A stretch of DNA of 64,000 nucleotides, taken from contig CAVRPP010000015.1 of assembly GCA_963723165.1 (NCBI GenBank), forward strand, positions 1-64,000, given 5' to 3'. The position numbers and the translations under genes were made by a program. Source of the DNA: UBA4744 sp963723165 (GTDB lineage: Bacteria; Actinomycetota; Acidimicrobiia; Spongiisociales; UBA4744). Below the pieces are notes generated by a model. It did not search any database. It saw nothing but the letters and a program-made list of their open reading frames with translations, and was not told the origin of the DNA. Position 1 is the first letter of the stretch; each line of letters starts with the position of its first letter. Below are positions 57,298 to 64,000 of the stretch, one piece after another.

Positions 57298-58236
57298 TCA
57301 GAGAGCCAGCATGTTGCGGAGCGATCCAGGACTGGCCGGGTGGCGGAGCTTGGCCAGGGCTTTCGCTTCGATCTGGCGAATACGTTCGCGAGTCAACTCG
57401 AAGTGGCGGCCAACTTCGTCCAGTGTGCGAGGGACTCCGCTGTCCAGACCGTACCGCATAACGAGAACAGTCCGTTCACGGTCGGTCAGGCTGGCCAAAA
57501 CCGACTCGAGATCTTCCTTGCGCATGCCGAGGGCGACCGTTTCGAATGGAGCGGTGGCGTCGGTGTCCTCGATGAAGTCCCCAAGAACCGCGTCCTCGTC
57601 GCCCACCGGCTCGAAGATCGACACCGGTTCCGGCGCCACCTTGATGGCCTCGATGACCTTTTCGACGGCGATGGCCGAGAACTCTGCGATCTCAGCTGGC
57701 GTCGGTGCGCGGCCAAGTCGTTTGACGAGATAGTTCTCCGCCTGACGAACCTGGCTAATTGTGTCCATCATATGGACTGGAACCCTGATCGTCCTGCCCT
57801 TGTCGGCGATGGCACGGGTGATGGCCTGCCGGATCCACCAGGTTGCGTACGTGGAGAATTTGAAACCTTTGCGATACTCGAATTTCTCAACGGCCCTGAT
57901 CAATCCGAGATTGCCCTCCTGAATCAGATCCAGGAGCGAAAGCCCCGAGTTCGAATATCGCTTGGCGATAGAGACAACGAGGCGCAGGTTGGTTTGAATG
58001 AACTGGTGGCGTGCCTCAAGTCCGCGACGCACGAGGGCAAGAAGCTTGCGGCGTTGGGCGTCGGTGTGGCTTGCCTGATCAAGGGCTTCCTGGGCTTGCT
58101 GGCCCTTCTCGATCGCTTTGGCGAGGTCAACCTCATCGGCCGCGGTGAGCAAGCGATAAGCGCCGATCTCGTCTAGGTATTGACGGATCGCGTCTTCTCG
58201 TGCTTCGGATTCTGCCGACTTGCGGCGTGTCGCCAC
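57298..58236 (-). CDS. RNA polymerase sigma-70 factor, RpoD/group 1-2 type
   Basis: A 312-residue sigma factor. Region 1.2 is EDAIRQYLDEIGAYRLLTAA, region 2 is FIQTNLRLVVSIAKRYSN and LLDLIQEGNLGLIRAVEKFE with the -10-binding KFSTYATWWIRQAITRAIAD. Region 3 is IRVPVHMMDTISQVRQ, and region 4 is LTDRERTVLVMRYGL and TLDEVGRHFELTRERIRQIE. Region 1.1 and the long acidic insert of full SigA are missing, so it is a short primary-like (HrdB/SigB-type) factor. Position next to whiB7 is notable because WhiB7 contacts region 4 of such factors. Confidence 0.9.
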   Translation of the reverse strand: MATRRKSAESEAREDAIRQYLDEIGAYRLLTAADEVDLAKAIEKGQQAQEALDQASHTDAQRRKLLALVRRGLEARHQFIQTNLRLVVSIAKRYSNSGLSLLDLIQEGNLGLIRAVEKFEYRKGFKFSTYATWWIRQAITRAIADKGRTIRVPVHMMDTISQVRQAENYLVKRLGRAPTPAEIAEFSAIAVEKVIEAIKVAPEPVSIFEPVGDEDAVLGDFIEDTDATAPFETVALGMRKEDLESVLASLTDRERTVLVMRYGLDSGVPRTLDEVGRHFELTRERIRQIEAKALAKLRHPASPGSLRNMLAL

Positions 58237-58470
58237 TCGAGCTCCTCCAGACCGGTTTCAGGATGGTACCTATCAGTACCGTCGTACTCTGGCATTAAGG
58301 TCGACGGATCGCCTGATTTCCTTGAGCGATCTGCAAGGAGACGACCGGCGCGTCGACCGCCGAGGTGATTCGGAACCGGCCGCCGGGGCGTTTGGTCGGC
58401 AGTGAGGCTCACGCTTTCGGAGCACCTCGGCCGCCGATAGGGTGCTTCCTGGTACGCTTCTCAACCGTCC

Positions 58471-58543
58471 GGGCGTTTAGCTCAGCTGGGAGAGCGCTGC
58501 CCTTACAAGGCAGAGGTCGGCGGTTCGAGCCCGTCAACGCCCA
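58471..58543 (+). tRNA. tRNA-Val (UAC anticodon)
   Basis: 73-nt cloverleaf. Acceptor GGGCGTT/AACGCCC, D-arm with TAGCTCAGCTGGGAGAGC, anticodon stem CTGCC/GGCAG around CTTACAA (anticodon TAC), T-arm GGCGG TTCGAGC CCGTC with one G-U pair, discriminator A. CCA is not encoded. Confidence 0.92.
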
Positions 58544-58546
58544 CTC

Positions 58547-58574
58547 GGAAACCCCCAGGTAGATGGGGGTTTCC
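58547..58574 (+). terminator. Terminator after tRNA-Val
   Basis: Perfect 10-bp arms GGAAACCCCC and GGGGGTTTCC with an 8-base loop, 4 bases after the tRNA. Confidence 0.8.
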
Positions 58575-58654
58575 TACGTTGCCGGCGGCCAATGAGGGAG
58601 AGGGTCGTCTCGTTCTGTGGGGTCTCCTGCTGGGGCAACAGGGGAGGTTCTCTG

Positions 58655-59569
58655 ATGGGAAGAGGCAAACACAGGGTTCGTGGCATGGCCGCTCTGACCA
58701 TGCTTGTGGTTCTCGTGTTGATGCTAACCACAGCCGCAGGCGCAGCAACTGATGTTGGCACGCTCGACAATCCGGTGAGATTGAGCGTGGCCGGCCCAGA
58801 TGGCAATCCAGCGAATCTGGCAGTTGCTTTGCATGATGCCACCGGCCTCGAATTCGTGTTCGAGTATCCGGAGTTTGGCGCCGATGCGGTCGAGTGGATG
58901 TGCTCTGACCCGGACAGCAGTATGCAGATCATGGGAAGCGTTGAGTACGTTTTCGCCGACCAGGAATGCGGTGTGAAGGCGAGGCTTCATGTACTCAGAT
59001 TCGGGTCAGACAGCTTCTTCACTGCATTCTTCGTGCCGGATGACAGCGCGTTCGAGACGCTGGATGACCTGGTCGGAGTCGAGAACCTGACGTGGTACTA
59101 CGGAGATCCGACCTCGATTTCGTCATATATTGTCCCGAAGGGGATGCTGGCCTTGGCTGGGGTTGAATACTCGGCTGTCGAGGTGGGTGACCACCCAGCT
59201 GTCGTAAAGACGATGTATGGCTTCTGGGGGTCCCCAGAAGAACCGGTCTTTGGCACGGCGTTCCTAGATGCGAGGGGTTTGGTCGCCGACCAAGAAGGAT
59301 ACGAGGACGTTGAGGACAAGGTTCGCATCCTTGGCGAGTCGCCGGCCATTCCCAACAGCCCGGTTGCGTTCGGACCGGATTTCCCGGCTGATCTGCGTCG
59401 CCAGATCGAAAAGGCAATGGTCAAGCTTGCAGACCCGGAAGGCCCCGACTACGCCATCTGGGAAACGTCACTTTGGGAAGATTCGAGCCTGGACAAGTTG
59501 AAGAAGAAGGAGTTTGATTTCCTGAAGTCTGCAATTGAGGCCGCCGGAATTGCCATAGGAGATCTGTAA
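58655..59569 (+). CDS. PhnD-like phosphate/phosphonate-type binding protein
   Basis: 304 residues from ATG 58655 behind GGGGAGG. The signal peptide (MLVVLVLMLTTAAGAATD) has no lipobox Cys. The mature protein is a PhnD-type solute-binding fold: GLEFVFEYPEFGADAVEWM, LHVLRFGSDSFFTAFFVPDD, FETLDDLVGVENLTWYYGDP and SYIVPKGMLALAGVE. No PhnC (ATPase) or PhnE (permease) gene is near. It may serve a distant transporter or a sensor. Ligand unknown. Confidence 0.8.
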   Translation: MGRGKHRVRGMAALTMLVVLVLMLTTAAGAATDVGTLDNPVRLSVAGPDGNPANLAVALHDATGLEFVFEYPEFGADAVEWMCSDPDSSMQIMGSVEYVFADQECGVKARLHVLRFGSDSFFTAFFVPDDSAFETLDDLVGVENLTWYYGDPTSISSYIVPKGMLALAGVEYSAVEVGDHPAVVKTMYGFWGSPEEPVFGTAFLDARGLVADQEGYEDVEDKVRILGESPAIPNSPVAFGPDFPADLRRQIEKAMVKLADPEGPDYAIWETSLWEDSSLDKLKKKEFDFLKSAIEAAGIAIGDL

Positions 59570-59922
59570 AGGCCTAGCGAAGCCACCAGTAAGACGGTCC
59601 GGCGAACTCGGCGTGGCCCAGGCGGGCTCTCGTCCGACCAGCCCGCCGATCACGGTCCCAACGTGGCGGTGCTCGGCCCCTTCGAGTTTTGCTAATAGGA
59701 ATAGGTATAGAAATACTTAGTAAAACTCGTTGGCCGCAGGAATCGCCAGGTCGGTTTCGACGCTCGGGCGACTGGCCGGTGAGGTGACCGGGGCAACCGG
59801 GGTGGTGTCGCTGGGTGGCGGAAGGTGACCCATTGAATCTGGACCGGTCTCCCATGTTCTGGTGTCTATTCAGGTCCTACCACGGGGCATACGATGACGG
59901 TGGAGGGAGGGAAGGAGGCGGG
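59570..59922. other. Intergenic with AT-rich island
   Basis: No gene seen. It contains the inverted repeat at 59683-59729 and otherwise GC-rich filler. Confidence 0.4.
59683..59729. repeat. AT-rich inverted repeat related to the 49-bp palindromes
   Basis: Arms CGAGTTTTGCTAA and TTAGTAAAACTCG pair with one mismatch. The inner GTTTTG...CTAATAGG resembles copy 2 of the 49-bp element, with the GGCG/CGCC section missing. It could also be a terminator for the PhnD-like gene. Confidence 0.4.
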
Positions 59923-60552
59923 ATGCGGTCTATCTGTCTGCTCCTGTTGATGGTCCTTCTGGTGGCTGTGGCTGCGTGCGCCGAGAGCGAATCGAGTGCG
60001 GGAACCACCGCAACGACGGAGACTCCAACGACGGCACCCCTTGATATGACGACAACCACAGAACCAGACCCGACCACCGCCACCACGGCCACCATCACCA
60101 CCACGACCACCGTGCCGGAACTTAACCTTGAAGAGGGTTTCGTGGAACACATCAGGGAGAGTTGGGCGCGCAGTGGACGGACGCGAGGTGGTGAGGTGCC
60201 GGATCTGACCGATGAGGAGATCCTCGACATCGGGTGGGCTGTTTGCGAGCACCTGGCTGCTGATCCGACCGCCGTGTTGCGGCAGCCAACCATGGAGTCC
60301 TGGGCCGAGGTAGCGGCGATCATCACGGAACGGCTAGGGCTGCCCTACGACCCGGCGTTGCTCGATGCCGGGTACGAGTCGGGGCATGATTCGTCGCTGG
60401 TGACCGCCTTCTCCAATACCGGCAACAACAGTCTCCGCGGCGATCGCCACCGCCTTCCAGGTGCGCTGTGCCCGGAGTTCGACCCGGCAAACGACCAGAA
60501 CGTGGGCAGGATGTTCAAGAGCCCGTGGAGTATCGCTGCCGCCGATTCCTAG
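59923..60552 (+). CDS. Hypothetical secreted lipoprotein with Thr-rich linker
   Basis: 209 residues from ATG 59923 behind AAGGAGG. Signal and lipobox LLLMVLLVAVAAC, then a ~45-residue Thr/Ala/Pro linker, then a helical domain (LTDEEILDIGWAVCEHLAAD) resembling DUF732-type mycobacterial proteins. Near 60440 the alternative frame reads AAIATAFQVRC, the ending expected of such a domain, and the main frame resumes protein-like sequence later. A pair of compensating indels is possible. Function unknown. Confidence 0.6.
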   Translation: MRSICLLLLMVLLVAVAACAESESSAGTTATTETPTTAPLDMTTTTEPDPTTATTATITTTTTVPELNLEEGFVEHIRESWARSGRTRGGEVPDLTDEEILDIGWAVCEHLAADPTAVLRQPTMESWAEVAAIITERLGLPYDPALLDAGYESGHDSSLVTAFSNTGNNSLRGDRHRLPGALCPEFDPANDQNVGRMFKSPWSIAAADS

Positions 60553-60766
60553 CAGCACCGAACCTAGGGTCAATAGGAGTCGGTGGCCCGAGAGGGGCAT
60601 GGCTCTACCTGCCCATCCACCAGCCCACCCGCCACCTTCCCGGCGCGGCAACGACCGGCCCGTCAGCGCCACCCTACCCGTTGAGTGAGGTCCCCGAAGC
60701 GACCCGGCATTCCGAGGAGGGACACGGTCGAGGGAAAGTCGTCATCATCGTGACCGCAGCCGACTA

Positions 60767-61138
60767 ATGGCGATCCGCACGGTGGCCGAGGTCGTGATCG
60801 GCGTGTTCTACGCGCTCGGGGCAGGTGCTCAGGGTCTGTGGATATTGCGGCATAGCGAAAAGTTCTATCGCGACATGGCGGATCGGTCGTGGCTCCGGCC
60901 AGCAGAGTCCTTCATCGAGAACGTCCTCGTGCCGAACAGTGTCACCGTTACCGTCTTGGTCGCCGTCTTTGAGGCCGGAGCGGCGATCGCCATACTCACC
61001 AGAGGACCCGCAGTTGTTCCGGCACTGGTGGCCGGTGGGGTCTTTTCGATCATCGGGGGGTTGACGGGCAGCCCGGGCGAGACAGTCTTCTATTTCGTAC
61101 TGGCCGCCGCCCACTTCTGGCTCGCCGCAGTTCACTAG
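60767..61138 (+). CDS. Small four-span membrane protein
   Basis: A 123-residue protein: RTVAEVVIGVFYALGAGAQG, NSVTVTVLVAVFEAGAAIAI, VVPALVAGGVFSIIGGL and VFYFVLAAAHFWLAA are four membrane segments, and FYRDMADRSWLRPAESFIEN is a polar loop. The arrangement resembles DoxX-like proteins but lacks their conserved charged residues. Function unknown. Confidence 0.6.
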   Translation: MAIRTVAEVVIGVFYALGAGAQGLWILRHSEKFYRDMADRSWLRPAESFIENVLVPNSVTVTVLVAVFEAGAAIAILTRGPAVVPALVAGGVFSIIGGLTGSPGETVFYFVLAAAHFWLAAVH

Positions 61139-61240
61139 GTCGAATGCTCCTGACCGCCTGAGCGAACGGGCCAAACGGCCGTAGACAGCTCGGCCGCACT
61201 GTGTACAGTGATCAGGGAGATTGTTCTAAGGAGTTGACGC

Positions 61241-61606
61241 ATGCCCTACCCACGATGGTTGGCCAAGATCAACAAACGGATCTTCAACCCATGGTCGATA
61301 AGAAAAGGGAAGTACCCCGCTGTAACCCATGTCGGTAGGACGTCGGGGAAGTCCTACCAGACACCACTCGATGCCTACCAGACTAAGACCGGCTACGTAC
61401 TGGTTGCCAGGTACGGCCCCAAGTCGGACTGGGTTCGGAACATCCTGGCGGCCCAAACCGCCACTCTCCGAATAGGCGGTGAAGAGCACGGACTCGACTC
61501 GCCGCGATTGGTCTCCCAGGAAGAAGCCCTGAACGCTTTGGTTTCCGAGCCACTGGCCGACTTCACCAAAGCCGAAGACTTTCTGTTGATGGACCACCGG
61601 ACCTAG
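61241..61606 (+). CDS. Ddn/F420-dependent nitroreductase-family protein
   Basis: 121 residues. NKRIFNPWSIRKGKYPAVTH, VGRTSGKSYQTPLDAYQT and YVLVARYGPKSDWVRNILAA are the deazaflavin-dependent nitroreductase (Ddn) signature. The split-barrel protein binds F420 and reduces quinones or nitro compounds. It lacks the membrane-binding N-terminal extension of M. tuberculosis Ddn. Its presence suggests that the organism makes F420. Confidence 0.88.
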   Translation: MPYPRWLAKINKRIFNPWSIRKGKYPAVTHVGRTSGKSYQTPLDAYQTKTGYVLVARYGPKSDWVRNILAAQTATLRIGGEEHGLDSPRLVSQEEALNALVSEPLADFTKAEDFLLMDHRT

Positions 61607-61729
61607 GCACGAACCCACCCGCACATAACGGCACGACTGCGCCCGGGTCTCGACGCACTTGTCGGCTACCCATCCCAGGCCGCCCCCGTTACAGGATGCA
61701 AACTTCATGTCGTAGAGGTGATCGATAGG

Positions 61730-62629
61730 TCACTGGAGTGTTCGTGCGTGAGGCTGTGCAGGTTGCTTGTTCTTGTACAGCAGTCTTGTGAGCAGAATTG
61801 TCAATAGGGGATAAAGGATCGCGAAGGCGACGTAAACGATCGCCGTCGAATCGTCGCTAGCGAGTGGGTCGATGAACAGTTCATCAAACAAGACCACATC
61901 GATCGTGTAGTGAAGGAAGATCGACGGCACGATGCTATTGGTCTTGATCACGACATAGCCCCATCCGATTCCAAGGGTTGTGGCGGCGACTACGCCGGTC
62001 ACCACCGAGCCTGCATCGTCCCATGTCCCCAGGTTGCTGAAATGGAACAATCCAAAAACGACCGAACTGGCCAAGACGGCTCCTCGTGGGGAGAAGCGTC
62101 GCTGCAGATTGGCGAGGACAACCCCCCGGAAGGCCAGCTCTTCCCAGATGCCGGGGACCAGCGCCGCGAGGAGAATGAGCCAGTTGTCGTCGTCTATCAA
62201 CACCGACGGATCGGAGCTGAAGACCCCGGCCGCAAGTGAGAAAGCGACCAACACTCCTATGAAAGCGAGAAATGACAGGAGCGCGGCTTCTCCTGTCTTC
62301 CGGGGGTCCGGTCCCATGGAGAGGCGCAAAAGTCTCGCGTAATCGCTCAACCATCCGGTCCGGTAGTAACCCAACAGAAGGGGCATACCCACCAACACCA
62401 GAACGGCGCCCATCGTCATCCGGAACCCGAAGTCGATGAGCCGCGCTCCCACGTAGTGATCAGGAAGAAACGTATCAACGAATTCAGGAAACCCGATGAT
62501 GTTGGACATCCGCAAAAACAAACCGGCGAGGATTGCGATCAGGATCGAACTGAGGACAGGGCGTTGCGCCAGCCTATTGCCACCACCCATGCGCGGCGGC
62601 AATACTTCCCCTTCGATCGTGGGTTCCAT
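61730..62629 (-). CDS. CPBP-family intramembrane metalloprotease
   Basis: 299 residues from ATG 62629. About eight membrane spans. The motif 1 EE is in ALVPGIWEELAFRGVVL, motif 2 is VVFGLFHFSNLGTWDD with the metal His, and motif 3 is IVPSIFLHYTIDVVLFDE. These are the Abi/CPBP glutamic-protease residues. The N-terminus is Pro/Gly-rich and cytoplasmic. Possible roles are prenyl-protein processing or bacteriocin self-immunity; context does not decide. Confidence 0.88.
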   Translation of the reverse strand: MEPTIEGEVLPPRMGGGNRLAQRPVLSSILIAILAGLFLRMSNIIGFPEFVDTFLPDHYVGARLIDFGFRMTMGAVLVLVGMPLLLGYYRTGWLSDYARLLRLSMGPDPRKTGEAALLSFLAFIGVLVAFSLAAGVFSSDPSVLIDDDNWLILLAALVPGIWEELAFRGVVLANLQRRFSPRGAVLASSVVFGLFHFSNLGTWDDAGSVVTGVVAATTLGIGWGYVVIKTNSIVPSIFLHYTIDVVLFDELFIDPLASDDSTAIVYVAFAILYPLLTILLTRLLYKNKQPAQPHARTLQ

Positions 62630-62933
62630 GCTCCACTCCTCTGGCGAGGAGAGCCGCTGGTGGGTGACCAAACCCATCTCTCCGCCGTTCGTGCGAAGCC
62701 TAACTCCACGCCCATACCCCGAGAGTCGTCGAAGAACAGCCGATCGGTGCGAGCCCCGCCGTACCACCCGTCGTCAGCCCGATCGACGCCACGCAGATCA
62801 CCCGGCTCTCCCGCCATATCGCCCTCAGACCCAACCGTCCGCTATCGGCACCTCGAGGAGCGGTAGCCCATCGCGGCACCTTCACTCAACGCGGTGGCCG
62901 TTCTGCTCCCGAGTGCCGGTTGTGGGCGGGGGT
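62630..62933. other. Intergenic, no gene seen
   Basis: Several overlapping frames on both strands have Arg-rich compositions typical of non-coding GC-rich DNA. No ribosome site or family match. Confidence 0.4.
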
Positions 62934-63513
62934 TCAGGTGCCCTTTCGGCCAGCTGCGGTTTGGCAACCGCAGCTGGCTCGTATGACGAGTTCTACGTCG
63001 AGCACGGTGCGGTGGGGGAAGTGTTTGTTGTCGAGTGTGTCGTGTATCGCTTGGGTGGCAAGATGTCCGGCCCGCTCGACTGGTGCGGTGACGGTGGTGA
63101 GTTCGGGGTTGACGACGGTCGCGAGCTCGGAACTGTCGTTGCTTGTGATCGCGAGTTCGGTCGGGATGTGAACCCCGAGATCGGTGGCTGCTTGGTAGGC
63201 GCCGACCGCTAGGGCGTCGGAGGTCGTGGTGATCGCGGTCGGTGGACGGGTCATCGTAAGGAGTCGGTGCGCCGCTGTCTTACCTGCGGCTATGGCGAAG
63301 CCATCGGTTTCGACCGTGTGGCGACCTGAGTGTTCGATCCCGGCTTCGCTGAGAGCGCGATTGTGGCCCTGCAGTTTTGCAGCAATGTTCCTCAGTCCGA
63401 CAGGTGGGGTGATGTACCCGATGGTCGTGTGTCCGTGCTCGATAAGGTGGCGAGTTGCCAGGTATTGTGACCGTTCGAGGTCAAACTCGATTGATATCCC
63501 GTCCCATGAGACG
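62934..63513 (-). pseudogene. LacI-family regulator, C-terminal remnant
   Basis: Open frame without a start codon, encoding the ligand-binding part of a LacI/GalR regulator: SQYLATRHLIEHGHTTIGYI, TAITTTSDALAVGAYQAATD, GVHIPTELAITSNDSSELAT and a C-terminal VLDVELVIRASC. The first ~160 residues, including the DNA-binding head, are missing. The break is near 63500, where a truncated hydrolase begins on the opposite strand. Confidence 0.7.
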
Positions 63514-64000
63514 ACTCAGGACATTTGGGTGTTCGCACCCGACAGTGAAGGTCCATGGCCAGTCGTGTTCACCTACCACGGTCAGGGGGGCACGGGTGAC
63601 GGTCTGGCGACCACAGCAGAGAACCTGGCAAGTCACGGGATCCTGGTCTTTTCGCCAAGCTACCGATCGACAGAATTCCAGCACATCGAACAAGACCTCG
63701 AATGTGCATATCGCTACGGCCTGAGCATTGCCGAAGACCACGGCGGGGATCTCGATCAACCGATCACCGTTCTTGGACATTCATTTGGAGGCCAGATGGC
63801 GATCCTGGGCGGACTGACCGAAGACACCTACGGTCCGGGAGGTACCTATGACCAGTGCTTCGACGGTGCCCCTCGTCCAGATGTGATCGTGTCAGTGACA
63901 GCCTGCTACTACGAGAGCCCAGACGGAGGCCGGTACCCGTTTGACATCGCTGGATACTCGCACCTCGACGCGGATCTCGTAGTTATTGCGGGGTCTGACG
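63490..64000 (+). pseudogene. Alpha/beta hydrolase, truncated at the start and by the window end
   Basis: The frame reads SHETTQDIWVFAPDSEGPWP then VVFTYHGQGGTGDGL, HGILVFSPSYRST, AYRYGLSIAEDH and the nucleophile elbow VLGHSFGGQMAILG. It then runs off the window edge at VVIAGSD. No ATG or GTG with a ribosome site precedes it. GTG 63529 is the only possible start and would lose a strand. Upstream sequence belongs to the LacI remnant. The protein is probably a dienelactone-hydrolase or acylaminopeptidase-like enzyme. Confidence 0.6.

Overview
The window is GC-rich chromosomal DNA from an actinobacterium. A WhiB7-type regulator with an AT-hook, a Ddn-type (F420-linked) oxidoreductase, a polyphosphate glucokinase, a homodimeric AceE and an actinobacterial Asp23/AmaP cluster all point there. 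The gene mix resembles Acidimicrobiia more than Streptomyces or Mycobacterium, but that placement is inference. There is no prophage, plasmid or CRISPR array. The only recognisable mobile element is one decayed IS481-type insertion sequence.

Layout. 0-8 kb: a GH3 glycosidase lipoprotein, then a gene-poor kilobase with a tRNA 3'-half remnant, small DUF1858, DUF4870 and TerB-like proteins, a DUF3179 protein, a methyltransferase and a PlsC-type acyltransferase. 8.7-14 kb: a sugar-phosphate operon (transaldolase remnant, gnd, broken zwf, pgi, polyphosphate glucokinase). 14-24 kb: a flavin reductase, a membrane nucleotide cyclase with a large external domain, MltG, small membrane proteins, a frameshifted GMC oxidoreductase, a universal stress protein and a four-gene Asp23 envelope-stress cluster. 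24-31 kb: tRNA-Ile(CAU), a small Lrp-type protein, a macrodomain protein, a two-component pair and a fadN-fadA beta-oxidation operon. 31-39 kb: small envelope and zinc-ribbon proteins, a 72-bp tandem repeat, a P-loop protein, a hydrolase, a CDF metal exporter, aceE and a threonine dehydratase-like enzyme. 39.6-45.4 kb: an NAD-linked formate dehydrogenase operon with fdhD. 45.5-48 kb: a degraded lipoprotein gene, a secreted protein and the IS. 48-52.6 kb: a MenC/NSAR-type enolase-superfamily enzyme, TfoX-like, HAD and a second gnd-zwf locus. 52.6-64 kb: secreted and membrane proteins, YbaK, YihY, whiB7 with an attenuator leader, an RpoD-like sigma factor, tRNA-Val, a PhnD-like binding protein, a CPBP protease and a junction of two truncated genes at the window end.

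Two things stand out. First, gnd and zwf occur twice, with opposite genes damaged: locus 1 has intact gnd and a zwf with about six frameshifts, while locus 2 has intact zwf and a gnd reduced to its first eight codons plus its C-terminus. Together they supply one working copy of each oxidative pentose-phosphate enzyme. Second, the whiB7 leader shows a -35/-10 promoter with an AT-rich flank, a 26-codon upstream ORF with a strong ribosome site, a terminator hairpin, and an 8-bp competing pairing between the end of the upstream ORF and the terminator loop. This is the layout expected for antibiotic-sensing attenuation.

A third item is a 49-bp palindromic element present twice, each time 19-26 bp ahead of a start codon of an unrelated enzyme gene. 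Several genes carry single-base frameshifts (GMC oxidoreductase, fadN). These may be real mutations or sequence errors, and I cannot separate the two from the sequence alone.
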